DNA of 64,000 nucleotides from Streptococcus toyakuensis (GCF_024346585.1 NZ_AP024523.1:1683001-1747000), one strand, 5' to 3'. Numbered from the stretch's first letter, positions 39,899 to 49,559 are shown. Notes: generated by a model not told the origin, from the letters alone. Numbers and translations: made by a program.

Positions 39899-41310
39899 TT
39901 TAATCCATCTAATCCTCCAGCAGAATGTCCCCCAATCAGCTTGCTTCTAGCAAGACTCCTAGAGGCTTCTTCCAGTGCATTGGCTCTTAAAAGGGAAGTG
40001 AAACCAAATTGTTCCCGAATGGAGTCAATGGCCGTCTGGAGCCTTTCTTCTTTTTCTAACTTGTCAACATCATCAAAGAGAGATATCAAACCAAAGTACT
40101 CATCCACAAATCCTGAATAGTTAACTCCGACACTTCTGACCGCTCCAGAAGTGTATTTGTTATGAAATAACTTCAAAACATAATTCGTTAAGACAGCTGT
40201 ATTATTGGTCGGTTCGACCTTCATTTGTGTGTGAATAGACGACCTGACCTCCTGTTTAGAGAAACCGACATAGATAGAGACAAGGGTTGTTTTCTTGCCA
40301 GACCTTCTCAATCTAATAGCCACCTGCTCCGCCATTTCTCGAAGAATAATTTCAATATCCCGTAGCTTCACGTAGTCTCTCGGCAAGATTTGAGAATTCC
40401 CCAAGCCCTTGGATTTGGCTTTATAGGGCTTATGAACATTGCTCTCATCAATCCCGTTGGCATGAAACCACAAACGCAGACCAGCCTGACCCAGAACTTT
40501 CTTTAGCTGGTCGGGATTGCTGGTTGCCAATTCCTTGATGGAAAAAATCCCCAGAGCATGCAAGCGTTTCTCCATCCGCCTGCCAATTCCCCAAAAGTCG
40601 GTCATCTTGGGAATGGACCAGACCTTCTCTTCCACATCCTGGTAAGACCAGTTGGCCCTCATGGTCGGAGTGTGCTTGGCCTCATTATCCAGAGCCAACT
40701 TGGCCAGTAAAGGATTGGCATTTGACATGCCCACTGTAGAGTAGATTCCTGTCTGCCTCCAAATATCCCTCTGAATACGGGCAGAAAGCATATCCAGCTT
40801 GTTTTTGCGAGAGAGACTCTTATCTGGGATGAAATAGTTGAGCGAACTAGTCAGGTCAATAAAGCCCTCATCGATAGAGTAAGGATAAATATCATCTGGA
40901 CTGCCATAGTTTTGAAAGATTCTCTGGATTTCCATATTGACTGCGATGTACTCATCCATCCTGGGTGGCACAATCAAGGTCACTTGAGCCCAATCTTCGA
41001 TGTAGCGAACATAGTCTGAGTTGGTAGGTAGCCCTTGCTTTCGAGCATTGTAATAGGAAAATTTTCGCGTTTTGATATCAAAAGGCAAATCATAGGCCCG
41101 ACCAACATTTGACTGGCCAAAAATCTTCTTAAACATGGGAGAGGAGGCTAGGATAAGACCAGTTGAGTTATCCGCGCGACTCATGACACAAAGCGAGGTT
41201 TTCAGCGGATGTAAGCCCCTTTTCACGCACTCAACACTGGCATAAAAGGATTTCATATCGACAAAGGCAATGTCACTTTTGGGCTCTCTGGAATAATCAA
41301 AGTAGCCCAT
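39895..41310 (-). CDS. Y-family DNA polymerase, UmuC/UvrX-like
   Basis: A 471-aa error-prone translesion polymerase of the UmuC/UvrX group. Catalytic acids are in FVDMKSFYASVE (~17-28) and YSIDEGFIDL (~143-152). A helix-hairpin-helix thumb (DFWGIGRRMEKRLHALGIFS) and a little-finger domain follow. It is normal length, with no C-terminal break. Pneumococcus generally lacks LexA and a classical SOS response; such polymerases there come from mobile elements. The neighbouring S24 regulator suggests damage-inducible expression. Confidence 0.9.
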   Translation of the reverse strand: MGYFDYSREPKSDIAFVDMKSFYASVECVKRGLHPLKTSLCVMSRADNSTGLILASSPMFKKIFGQSNVGRAYDLPFDIKTRKFSYYNARKQGLPTNSDYVRYIEDWAQVTLIVPPRMDEYIAVNMEIQRIFQNYGSPDDIYPYSIDEGFIDLTSSLNYFIPDKSLSRKNKLDMLSARIQRDIWRQTGIYSTVGMSNANPLLAKLALDNEAKHTPTMRANWSYQDVEEKVWSIPKMTDFWGIGRRMEKRLHALGIFSIKELATSNPDQLKKVLGQAGLRLWFHANGIDESNVHKPYKAKSKGLGNSQILPRDYVKLRDIEIILREMAEQVAIRLRRSGKKTTLVSIYVGFSKQEVRSSIHTQMKVEPTNNTAVLTNYVLKLFHNKYTSGAVRSVGVNYSGFVDEYFGLISLFDDVDKLEKEERLQTAIDSIREQFGFTSLLRANALEEASRSLARSKLIGGHSAGGLDGLK

Positions 41311-41313
41311 TGG

Positions 41314-42000
41314 CTAGCCCTCCATCGGCACAAAGTTCCCAACGATAATCCCCACAATCCGAGGATCTTCCTCATAGGAGATGAAAATATCCTTGTATTT
41401 AGGATTGATAGAGACCAGACGCAATCCATTCTCCTCTCGATAGACCCGTTTGATATAGGTCTGGTTGTTGCAAACCACTGCATAAACCGCCCCGTCATAG
41501 TCAAATCCTGTCTCTCGAATCAGAGCCACTGAACCATTTTGGTATTTAGGTTCCATGGAGTCCCCAGACACCCATGACGCAAAATCATGAGCCAACTCCT
41601 CATTAAAGTAAACCGTATCAAAATTCTGATCATCGTAGACCGAAGCCCCAATCCCTGCTGACATGCGTTCATAAACACGGTACTCGTAGAGGCGCTCTGG
41701 CATAGCTGTCACTTTCTGGGCTTGCTCCTCTTGAGATAGGTTGCGAGCATAGTGAACAACCTTCTCCTGCCCTTGCTTGGAGAGGCTATGGTAGAGACGG
41801 ACAATCTCGATCTGAGTAAAATATCCTTTTGGTACTTTTAAAATATTCTCTAGCTGAAACACCTTCTCCTTGGACGGTTCCTTGACTCCACGTTCCCAAG
41901 CTGAGTAAGCCTGAAAGCTAATCCCAAGTTGCTCTGCAATTTCCTTCTGTGTCAGTTTTAACTCTTTCCTCCGAGCCTTTAATTTTTCTGGCTGATACAT
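41314..42000 (-). CDS. HTH / S24 peptidase regulator (HdiR/LexA-like)
   Basis: A 228-aa repressor: N-terminal XRE helix-turn-helix (LTQKEIAEQLGISFQAYSAW, ~18-37), linker, then an S24 auto-protease domain. The catalytic Ser is in WVSGDSMEPKYQNG (~140) and the Lys in QTYIKRVYREENG (~182). An Ala-Gly cleavage site is visible in ERMSAGIGA (~114). Proteins of this type (lactococcal HdiR) cleave themselves on DNA damage and derepress umuC. It is encoded first, 3 bp before the polymerase, with a palindromic operator upstream. Confidence 0.88.
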   Translation of the reverse strand: MYQPEKLKARRKELKLTQKEIAEQLGISFQAYSAWERGVKEPSKEKVFQLENILKVPKGYFTQIEIVRLYHSLSKQGQEKVVHYARNLSQEEQAQKVTAMPERLYEYRVYERMSAGIGASVYDDQNFDTVYFNEELAHDFASWVSGDSMEPKYQNGSVALIRETGFDYDGAVYAVVCNNQTYIKRVYREENGLRLVSINPKYKDIFISYEEDPRIVGIIVGNFVPMEG

Positions 42001-42080
42001 ACTTCACCTCCTATTATGATGATTTAATGGACATTATCTCCCTTAGAAAGACTAATCGATGCTTGAATCCATATTTTTAA

Positions 42081-42103
42081 AACTCAACCAATTTGGTTTA
42101 GTT
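42081..42103 (-). promoter_or_regulatory. Operator-like palindrome upstream of the S24 regulator
   Basis: A 23-bp near-perfect palindrome with arms AACTCAACCAA and TTGGTTTAGTT around one T (one mismatched pair) lies about 80 bp upstream of the regulator start. TATAAT (minus strand, 42107-42112) is beside it. It is the likely binding site for autorepression and SOS-type induction. Confidence 0.65.
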
Positions 42104-42162
42104 TTATTATATAAAAAAAGTAGACAAATGTCCACTAGGAAAAGCAGAAACATCGTGAGTTT

Positions 42163-42315
42163 TATACTCAATGAAAATCAAAGAGCAAACTAGGAAACTA
42201 GCCGCAGTTTGCTCAGAACACTGTTTTGAGGTTGTAGATAAGACTGACGAAGTCAGTCACATATATACGGCAAGGCGACGTTGACGCGGTTTGAATTTGA
42301 TTTTCGAAGAGTATT
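42163..42315 (-). repeat. BOX element (boxA-boxB-boxC)
   Basis: Read on the minus strand, it starts with AATACTCTTCGAAAATCAAA, contains the boxB-type GACTTCGTCAGTCTTATC hairpin and ends in TTTGATTTTCATTGAGTATA. At 153 bp it is a complete copy, opposite in orientation to the one at 31997. Confidence 0.9.
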
Positions 42316-42316
42316 A

Positions 42317-42388
42317 ATCAAACTAAAAGGACCTAGCCCTATACAATACAGAACTAAATCCTTTGAATAAATAATTGATCTAGCTTTT
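42317..42388 (+). mobile_element. Remnant of the 3' end of an IS3-family transposase gene
   Basis: The sequence from CAAACTAAAAGGACCTAGCC to just past TCCTTTGAATAAATAATTGA is about 85-90% identical by eye to 7122-7195, the end of OrfB and start of the right terminal repeat of the IS at 5769-7204. The terminal repeat is degraded (TTGATCTAGCTTTT). The rest of the element is gone. Confidence 0.85.
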
Positions 42389-42417
42389 AAAATCCCTACA
42401 GAAATTCCAGTTTTTCT

Positions 42418-42930
42418 CTATTTGATACCGGACATTAGTTTTTCAATACGTGGAACGTAGAAGAGTAAGATAATACCGAATACAATCGTAATTCCTCCAA
42501 CAATTCCATAGTAAGCTACTTCAGTTTCGCTTGTATAAAATTTTACAATTTGAGCATTGATAGCTTGGGAAGCTGCATTACTCAAGAACCAGATAGACAT
42601 CATTTGTGCTTGGAAGGATTTTGGTGCCAGCTTATTAGTAACTGATAGACCAATAGGCGAAATCAACATTTCCCCCACAATCACAATAGCCCAACTCATA
42701 ATCAACCAGAAAGGACTGACCTTAACATCTGTCCCAAAGATCATCCCTGGTAACATCATCCACAAGAAGGATAAACCTGCTGCAAATAAACCGTAAGCAA
42801 ATTTCTTAGAAGAGGACGGTTGCTTTTTACCCATTTTCCCCCACAACCATGCAAAAATCGGCACATAAATCATAATGAAAAGTGGAAGTTACTTTGAAAA
42901 ATCACCTTTAAAAATTTGCTCTTGTTTAGT
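42418..42930 (-). pseudogene. dtpT: C-terminal fragment of a POT-family di/tripeptide transporter
   Basis: The open part (42418-42873) encodes about 150 aa of the C-terminal third of a DtpT-type proton-coupled peptide transporter: four to five helices, PIFAWLWGKMGKK, SPIGLSVTNKLAPKSFQAQM and VPRIEKLM at the end. Reading further upstream in frame passes a TAA (near 42885), preceded by QEQIFKGDFSK, probably a more distant piece of the same gene. The N-terminal ~300 residues are absent, so it cannot transport. It is a scar beside BOX and IS debris. Confidence 0.82.
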
Positions 42931-42983
42931 TTAAAAAATATTTCAAACCTTGAAACATACTTATCCTTTCCTCTTCAGTAAAC

Positions 42984-43045
42984 AAAAAACATCCCTATGC
43001 CAAACTTGTAATTACTAAAATACAAGCCAATAAGCATAGAGATGT
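42984..43045 (-). terminator. Terminator of the GH31/ABC operon
   Basis: Two nested stems (minus strand ACATCTCTATGC / GCATAGGGATGT outside, CTTGTA / TACAAG inside) are followed by TTTTTTGTTTAC, about 50 nt past the GH31 stop codon. Confidence 0.72.
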
Positions 43046-43093
43046 AAAACCATTACACATTAAATAATAGAAATTGTGTACGAAATGTCTCAA

Positions 43094-45307
43094 TTAGTTT
43101 TCATTAGTAAATATCATTTCCAACAAACGCCCTCTCAATTCCTTATCCTGATGATGCAAGATATTCATTAACTCATGAGAATTTTTGGCATTGATGAATT
43201 GATTTAACAATCTATCTTTTAATTCATATGGAAGAGAAGCCGTCTTTAGTAGTCTAAAAACTTCATCATTTAGGGATAGCCTTTTATTATCTTTACATTC
43301 AAATCTAGCTGTATCATTCTTATTTGGCAATTCAATCATAGACACATTCGTTCCTTTAAAATGAATTCTATGCCTTCTATTACTTGGAACGATACTAGAA
43401 TCTCCTTGTAATGTTAACTCTACCATCCCCATTTCCCAGTTGATTGATAATCTTGTTTTATATCTTTGACCATTTTGATCTTCAATCATTTCAAAAGAAT
43501 GTTGTTTGCCTGGGAATACATACCAATCTACAATTTCAGGTAAATCAACACCCATATCTATCTCGGAACCAACCAAAGGAATGATTGCACCACTTTTTGC
43601 AAACACAGGTATCGTCGAAATGTCTCTATAAACACTTAACTTCACACCACCTGTGTACTTTTTCTCTGAAAAGAAGTCATACCATTCACCTTCAGGGAAC
43701 CATACATCCACTTTTGCAGATTGGAATGCCAAATCCATCTTTTCTACAATGGGAGCCACCATCAGTTCTGTTCCAAAAAAGTATTGATTTGGAACATTAT
43801 AGCTCTCATCATTCTCTGGGTAGAAATAATACATTGGGCTGATTAATGGGGCACCTTCCTCGTGTGTCTTTACATTCATAGTATATAGATAGGGAATCAT
43901 CTGATGTCTCAAACGAAGGTATTTCTTCATAATCTTAGATGTTGTTTCTGAAAAAAACCAAGGTTCTTTACTATTAAAGGGACTTCTAGAACTATGTAAG
44001 CGAGTAATCGGACTAAAAACGCCAAACTGTAGCCATCTGGTTTGTAGCTCTTCGTCATAATCCCCTAGCATGTGTCCACCGATATCATGACTCCACCAAC
44101 TATAACCGATATTAGATGCTGTCGCTGTAAAATAAGGTTGAAATCTTAAGGAATTCCAACTAATAATAGTATCTCCTGAAAAACCAACAGGGTAGCGGTG
44201 ACTACCCGGCCCTGCATATCTTGATAAAATCAAACCACCTTCTGCATTTTTACAACTATCCTGATAATGATAATGGTTTAAAAGCCATAGTGGATCCAAC
44301 ATGCCTTGTGTCCCTTGTTGCCAGTCAATCCACCAAAAATCTACTCCCTGCTTTTCTAGCTCATAATGAACATCTTTAAAGTAAGCTTCCCTAAAAGAAG
44401 GATTAAAAAAATCAAAAATAGCAGGTTCTTCTAGTTCTACATTTAACCCCAATCGTTTGGCGACTCGAGGATAAGCTTCTTCATAAGCCCGTATACCATC
44501 AGCAGGATGGACATTTAAGGAGAGTTTTAACTTTCTATCATGAAGTTGTTGCAATAACTGTTCTGGATTAGGTATTAAGTTTTTATTCCAACTATATCCT
44601 GTCCAGCCACTTCCAAAACGGGCTGGAATGTCAGTTATATGCCAATCCATATCTAACACACCGATAGATAATGGAATTTTCTCTGTTTTAAATCTGTCTA
44701 TTAAATCCAAGTATTCATCCGACGTATAAGGCCAATATCTACTCCACCAATTGCCTAAAGCATATCGTGGCAACAAGGGTGTTGAACCAGTCAAATGGTA
44801 AAAGTCTCTGATTGCTCCTCTATAATCATGCCCATAGGCAAAGAAATAGAGGTCAATTTGATTTTCTCTCTCAATATAACCAGACTGTTCATCCCAAATA
44901 AATCCTTGAGAATCATCCAATAAGGCTATACCATTTCGGCTAATAATTCCATCTTCTAACGAGATTGCTCCATCTGCCTTATCCAGAGTCCGAGCTGTTC
45001 CTTTTAACGTTTCAATAGATTCACCAAAATACCAGCGACTACCATATACGGCAAAATTTCCTTTTAATTCTATAAATAAATTTTCGGGGTTAAATTCTCC
45101 TTTATTAAAGTGCAGATGAAAATAGTCCGTCATAATATCTAGTACGTTTGATGTCTCGATACAATCTAACGAAACTTGGCCAAAATCTCTATTATAGATA
45201 AGTTGTGTCGTTCTATCCTCAAAACTTCCAGTTTGAGAGTATTCTAACCTTACTAACTTGTCTGTTAATACAGAGATTCGATAAAACTCTCCCTTAAAAA
45301 TTTTCAA
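43094..45307 (-). CDS. Glycoside hydrolase family 31 enzyme
   Basis: A 737-aa retaining alpha-glycosidase, probably alpha-glucosidase or alpha-xylosidase. An N-terminal beta-sandwich precedes the (beta/alpha)8 barrel. The nucleophile Asp is probably in GVDFWWIDWQQG (~residue 324), and the acid/base Asp in YPVGFSGDTIISWNS (~385). There is no signal peptide, so it acts on imported oligosaccharides. It overlaps the YesL-like gene by 4 bp and is last in the ABC operon. The exact sugar cannot be read from sequence; its resemblance to the pneumococcal gene next to gpo is from memory. Confidence 0.88.
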   Translation of the reverse strand: MKIFKGEFYRISVLTDKLVRLEYSQTGSFEDRTTQLIYNRDFGQVSLDCIETSNVLDIMTDYFHLHFNKGEFNPENLFIELKGNFAVYGSRWYFGESIETLKGTARTLDKADGAISLEDGIISRNGIALLDDSQGFIWDEQSGYIERENQIDLYFFAYGHDYRGAIRDFYHLTGSTPLLPRYALGNWWSRYWPYTSDEYLDLIDRFKTEKIPLSIGVLDMDWHITDIPARFGSGWTGYSWNKNLIPNPEQLLQQLHDRKLKLSLNVHPADGIRAYEEAYPRVAKRLGLNVELEEPAIFDFFNPSFREAYFKDVHYELEKQGVDFWWIDWQQGTQGMLDPLWLLNHYHYQDSCKNAEGGLILSRYAGPGSHRYPVGFSGDTIISWNSLRFQPYFTATASNIGYSWWSHDIGGHMLGDYDEELQTRWLQFGVFSPITRLHSSRSPFNSKEPWFFSETTSKIMKKYLRLRHQMIPYLYTMNVKTHEEGAPLISPMYYFYPENDESYNVPNQYFFGTELMVAPIVEKMDLAFQSAKVDVWFPEGEWYDFFSEKKYTGGVKLSVYRDISTIPVFAKSGAIIPLVGSEIDMGVDLPEIVDWYVFPGKQHSFEMIEDQNGQRYKTRLSINWEMGMVELTLQGDSSIVPSNRRHRIHFKGTNVSMIELPNKNDTARFECKDNKRLSLNDEVFRLLKTASLPYELKDRLLNQFINAKNSHELMNILHHQDKELRGRLLEMIFTNEN

Positions 45308-45948
45308 TTTGTTGTCCTCCTTTTAGTAAATTTCTTTACCTTATCAAACATTTTATTTGTTATCGTTACATTCATCAATCCGCAAAAAGCAAATCCCCCA
45401 AATGTAAATACGTAAATAGCTGTTAAAACTCGTTCTGGACTACTAAAACTCATATACAGTATAGAAATATTAAATAAAACCAACATGATAGCTTGTATTG
45501 GATTTAAAATACAAATTAATACGCTATTTACAATACTATTTTTTAGATTATCTTTAAATAGACCAATATAGGGAAAAACAACACTCATAAAAAGTATTAT
45601 AACAAATAAAAAGGGCAACACTAACAATAAACTATACTCTGAAAGTAAACTTGAATAGCCCCAAAGACAATAGTTCACATATAAAAGTAATTCTATTAGG
45701 AGGATAAACAACCAAATAAAAGTTGATTGTTTAAAATTTTGTCTAAAGATCCGAAAATAATGATAAGCAATATCGGTATCTTTACCTTTTAAAATACGAT
45801 ACCACATTGTCGTAAGAGAAGTTAGTGATGCCCCAATTGTAACTATTGGAATACAACTAACAATAAATAGAGTATTTAAAATAATTAAATCTGTCAAAAA
45901 AGTTAAAATTCTAACCACTTTTCCATCTAATGAAAATAATTTTTGCAT
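45304..45948 (-). CDS. YesL/DUF624 family membrane protein
   Basis: A 214-aa protein with six predicted helices (DLIILNTLFIVSCIPIVTIG near the start is the family signature). YesL-type proteins go with YesM/YesN regulators and LplB/LplC-type sugar permeases in Firmicutes; their molecular role is not known. It starts about 200 bp after the binding-protein gene and overlaps the GH31 gene (ATGA). Confidence 0.82.
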   Translation of the reverse strand: MQKLFSLDGKVVRILTFLTDLIILNTLFIVSCIPIVTIGASLTSLTTMWYRILKGKDTDIAYHYFRIFRQNFKQSTFIWLFILLIELLLYVNYCLWGYSSLLSEYSLLLVLPFLFVIILFMSVVFPYIGLFKDNLKNSIVNSVLICILNPIQAIMLVLFNISILYMSFSSPERVLTAIYVFTFGGFAFCGLMNVTITNKMFDKVKKFTKRRTTN

Positions 45949-46065
45949 AATATATTCTCCATAAAATCAATCGTCTTAACTCTATATTTTAGAATGTCAG
46001 TTGTACAAAAATATTACCTAAATTATTTAAAAAACATTTCCAAATTTCTTTAAAAATTAGAATAA

Positions 46066-46104
46066 AGGAAGCGAGATAATCTGATGTCATCAGTCTCGCT
46101 TCCT
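46066..46104 (-). terminator. Intercistronic hairpin after the binding-protein gene
   Basis: An 11-bp perfect inverted repeat AGGAAGCGAGA / TCTCGCTTCCT (46066-46076 and 46094-46104) encloses a smaller palindrome CTGATG / CATCAG. Only a weak T-rich tail follows on the minus strand. It is probably an attenuator or mRNA stabiliser keeping the binding protein more abundant than YesL and GH31. Confidence 0.6.
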
Positions 46105-46152
46105 GTAATTAGCTAGTCCCTTGTTCATACAACCAAGAGTTCATATAAAGTA

Positions 46153-47718
46153 TTACTCTTTTACTTCTTTTTGGTAACGATTATATGCTTCCTGTTGAAT
46201 CTTCATAAATTCGTCCAATCCCATATTCTTAAGAGTTTCTTTGTATGAGTCCCATTCTTTTTCTATGCCACCTTCAACTACCCATTTAGATGCTTGTTGT
46301 TTGACATAAGATTCAATGCTAACATAGATTGATGATAATTTGTTAAGCTCTTCTTGTGAATAAATCACATTAGGGTAAGCTGGCAACGCAAATTGTTTCA
46401 AATCTTGGTCCATCTTCAATTTCAATCCATCACCTTGTGTTTGATCGATTTCTACGCGACTATTGATATCATCGCTTACGTATTTAGGACCAAAATCTCG
46501 AAGTGAATTAATCCATGCCCATTCATCAGCTGATTTACCATCTTTAGGAGGTAACACTTTAAACTTATCACCATTCTTTTCAGTAGCTATTCCAAATGAT
46601 CCATAGAAATTCTGAATACTTGCTTCATCTGTATATAATTTATCCAACCATTTCAATAATTTAGCAGGGTTTTTGCTCTTATTTGTAATCAAAATTTCAT
46701 TGCGACCGTAGTTGTAATGATCTGGATCAGAAAAGACATATTGTTTTCCATCCATACCTTTTAAAGCAGGTAGAGCAATATATTCACTTGAATGTAATCC
46801 AAACGTTGCATCTGCTGTCCAACCACTAGAAACACCTACTCTAGATACTCCCTTATCCATACGTTTTGCTACACTCATAGAGGTATCTTCTGTAAAGATT
46901 TCCGGATCAATCAAACCTTTTTTATAAGATTCGTGCATTGCTGCAATCCCTTGTTTATAACTTTCTTCTGTACGAAGGTAGACTGGTTTTCCATCTTTTA
47001 CAGACATTTCATATGTATTATCTGCCCCTAAACGATTATTGAACGGAAGAATATATGAGAATGTTGGATCAAAATTTCCTGCTCCGAATGGAATTTCATC
47101 AGAAGTGTCTCCATTTCCGTTCGCATCTTTATCCTTAAATTCTTGTAATACTTTTACTAAATCATCATAAGTTTCTGGAACCTTTAATCCTAAATTATCT
47201 AGCCACTTTTTATTAATAAATAGCTGATTAGCTACTGTAGGACGCATCGGTAATTTTTTAGGCAGGCTATAGATATGGCCATCTGGTGAAGTAATCATAG
47301 CTTTAATCTTAGGTTCTTTCTCCATAGCCTTAGTTAAATTGGGCATATTTTCCTTGATTAAATCTTCCAATGGAATAAATAGAGATTGGTTCTGAGCAAT
47401 TTCTGAATCTGTAAAAGCATTTGAACCTAAAAATGCATCTGGTAAATCTCCACTAGCAACCAACACAGATTTCTTATCTGCCCAATCTGCAGCTACAAGT
47501 GTATCCCATTTAACATCAATACCTGCTTCCTTGGCAGAATCTGTTAGAAAACCTTTATGATAATCTTCTCCCCAGTCAGACCAACGAACAGTTGTGATTT
47601 TATAAGAATCTTCTCCAGACTTATCGTCCTTATTCGCATTATTGGAATTTGCACAGGCTGTTAAGCCAGCAAGTGTAACTGTTCCTAAGAACAAATATGT
47701 AAATGATTTATTTTTCAT
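46153..47718 (-). CDS. Sugar-binding lipoprotein of an ABC importer (LplA/YtcQ type)
   Basis: A 521-aa extracellular solute-binding protein. The signal peptide ends in lipobox LTAC (~residues 18-21), followed by an Asn/Asp/Lys-rich linker and a family 1-type body (ITTVRWSDWGEDYHKGF; KLPMRPTVANQLFINKKWLD). Large size and the LplB/LplC-type permeases place it in the CUT1-related group for oligosaccharides. No ATPase gene is present here, so a shared ATPase such as MsmK elsewhere probably energises it. Confidence 0.88.
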   Translation of the reverse strand: MKNKSFTYLFLGTVTLAGLTACANSNNANKDDKSGEDSYKITTVRWSDWGEDYHKGFLTDSAKEAGIDVKWDTLVAADWADKKSVLVASGDLPDAFLGSNAFTDSEIAQNQSLFIPLEDLIKENMPNLTKAMEKEPKIKAMITSPDGHIYSLPKKLPMRPTVANQLFINKKWLDNLGLKVPETYDDLVKVLQEFKDKDANGNGDTSDEIPFGAGNFDPTFSYILPFNNRLGADNTYEMSVKDGKPVYLRTEESYKQGIAAMHESYKKGLIDPEIFTEDTSMSVAKRMDKGVSRVGVSSGWTADATFGLHSSEYIALPALKGMDGKQYVFSDPDHYNYGRNEILITNKSKNPAKLLKWLDKLYTDEASIQNFYGSFGIATEKNGDKFKVLPPKDGKSADEWAWINSLRDFGPKYVSDDINSRVEIDQTQGDGLKLKMDQDLKQFALPAYPNVIYSQEELNKLSSIYVSIESYVKQQASKWVVEGGIEKEWDSYKETLKNMGLDEFMKIQQEAYNRYQKEVKE

Positions 47719-47727
47719 GTTTTTCTC

Positions 47728-48633
47728 CTATTCTTTCAAGGCGCCAATCATTACGCCTTGATTAAAATGTTTTTGAACAAAGGGATATAGCAACATTATC
47801 GGAGCGGTTGAAATAACAATTGCTGCATATTTCATCATATCAGCTTTGATACGAAGATCTGATGCCACTTCTCCTGTTGCTTGCGATTGTAACATTTGAT
47901 TACTAATTAGTAAACGTCGTAAAATTAATTGCAATGGCTGTAAATTTTCATTCGTTAAATAAATTAAAGCATTAAACCACGAATTCCAAATACCAACTGC
48001 AGTCCAAAGTCCAATAACTGCTATAATAGCTTTTGATAAAGGAACGACTATCTTAATAAAATAACGAATTGTACCACATCCATCAATTTGCGCAGCCTCC
48101 CACATCCCGTCTGGAATACTATTATTAAAGAAAGTTCTAGCAACAATAATATTGTATGATGAAACCGCAAAAGGTATTACCATTACCCAAAATGTATCAA
48201 TTAGGCCAACATTCTTTACTGTTAAGTAGGTAGGAATCAAGCCACCTGATACGAACATAGGGATTATGTATAGAATACTCATCCATTTTCTACCAACTAA
48301 TTCTTTTCTAGATAAAGCATAACCAGCTGGAATATTGACTACTAAAGCAACTAAGGTACCAACAACAGTATATAAAATGGTATTTAGATAGCTACGTAAG
48401 AATAAAGGTTGTTGAATAAGACGTAAATATCCATCTAATTTCCATTCTCTAGGAATAAACCATACCTTTCCATTTGCAACATCTGAAGGATTACTAAAAG
48501 ATGCAATCACTACAAACCATAACGGATAAACAATTAACAGGATAAGGAAAATTGCTAAACCATAGGTAACTATATCAAATAATAATTCAGAGTTTGTTTT
48601 TCTTGATTTATGAAACCATCTCACTTGAAGCAC
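47728..48633 (-). CDS. ABC sugar permease (LplC/YtcP type)
   Basis: A 301-aa integral membrane protein with six helices. The EAA loop is clear: MWEAAQIDGCGTIRYFIKIVVPLSK (~185-209), which docks the ATPase. N-terminal LFDIVTYGLAIFLILLIVYPLW is typical of the LplC/YtcP group. It is the second permease of the operon, 9 bp downstream of the first. Confidence 0.9.
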   Translation of the reverse strand: MLQVRWFHKSRKTNSELLFDIVTYGLAIFLILLIVYPLWFVVIASFSNPSDVANGKVWFIPREWKLDGYLRLIQQPLFLRSYLNTILYTVVGTLVALVVNIPAGYALSRKELVGRKWMSILYIIPMFVSGGLIPTYLTVKNVGLIDTFWVMVIPFAVSSYNIIVARTFFNNSIPDGMWEAAQIDGCGTIRYFIKIVVPLSKAIIAVIGLWTAVGIWNSWFNALIYLTNENLQPLQLILRRLLISNQMLQSQATGEVASDLRIKADMMKYAAIVISTAPIMLLYPFVQKHFNQGVMIGALKE

Positions 48634-48641
48634 TCCTTCCT

Positions 48642-49559
48642 TTAAAAAAGACCCGTTCTAGTATATCTTTTCGAGAACCAGTTGACAGATAACAAAATTA
48701 TTAGATTGACTACGGTGTTAAATAACCCAATAGCTGTCGAATAACTATACTGAAAGTTCACCATACCAACTTTATAAACATAGGTCGAAATTATCTCACT
48801 TCCTGCTAAATTAAGAGGATTCTGTAATAGTAACACTTTCTCAAACCCTACACTTAATAAACTACCTGCTCTTAATATTAATAAGATCATAGCAGTCGGC
48901 AAAAGTAATGGTAATTCTATATGCCTAATTTTTTGTAATCTAGAGGCACCATCCATAGTTGCAGCCTCATAATATGTAGGATCAATTGCAGAAAGCGCTG
49001 CTAGATAAATAATACTATCCCAACCAATATGTTGCCATACATCACTCCAAACATAAACACCTGCAAAATTACTAGGTTTTGATAAAAAATCTGGAATAGT
49101 GATTCCAACAGACTTAAATACATTCGCTAACAAACCACTGGTAGGAGATAAAAATAAGATGATCATCCCACACATAACCATTGTAGAGATAAAATGAGGT
49201 AAGTAAGTTGTCACTTGAAATATTTTTCTAAATTTCCCAACTCTTAACTGATTGCTAATTATAGCTAGTATAATAGGCAAGGGGAATCCTACTACAATAC
49301 TATAAAGTGAAATTTTTAATGTATTGAACATAGTTGTCCCGAATTGGAATGATGAGAAAAATTGAGTAAAGTACTTAAATCCTACCCACTGACTAGCAAA
49401 GATACCATTGGCTGGTGAATAGTCTTTAAATGCAATAATTAGTCCCAACATGGGAATATAGGAAAATAAAATTAATAGCATTATTGAAGGAAAAAGTAAT
49501 ATATATAACGGAATACTATGCTTTAATTTTATTTTATGAAGTTGAGATGCTACTTTCAT
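48642..49559 (-). CDS. ABC sugar permease (LplB type)
   Basis: A 305-aa membrane protein with six helices and an EAA loop YYEAATMDGASRLQKIRHIELPLLLP (~205-230). N-terminal IPLYILLFPSIMLLILFSYIPM is the LplB signature. It is the first gene of the operon, divergent from the sensor kinase across a 202-bp gap. Confidence 0.9.
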   Translation of the reverse strand: MKVASQLHKIKLKHSIPLYILLFPSIMLLILFSYIPMLGLIIAFKDYSPANGIFASQWVGFKYFTQFFSSFQFGTTMFNTLKISLYSIVVGFPLPIILAIISNQLRVGKFRKIFQVTTYLPHFISTMVMCGMIILFLSPTSGLLANVFKSVGITIPDFLSKPSNFAGVYVWSDVWQHIGWDSIIYLAALSAIDPTYYEAATMDGASRLQKIRHIELPLLLPTAMILLILRAGSLLSVGFEKVLLLQNPLNLAGSEIISTYVYKVGMVNFQYSYSTAIGLFNTVVNLIILLSVNWFSKRYTRTGLF

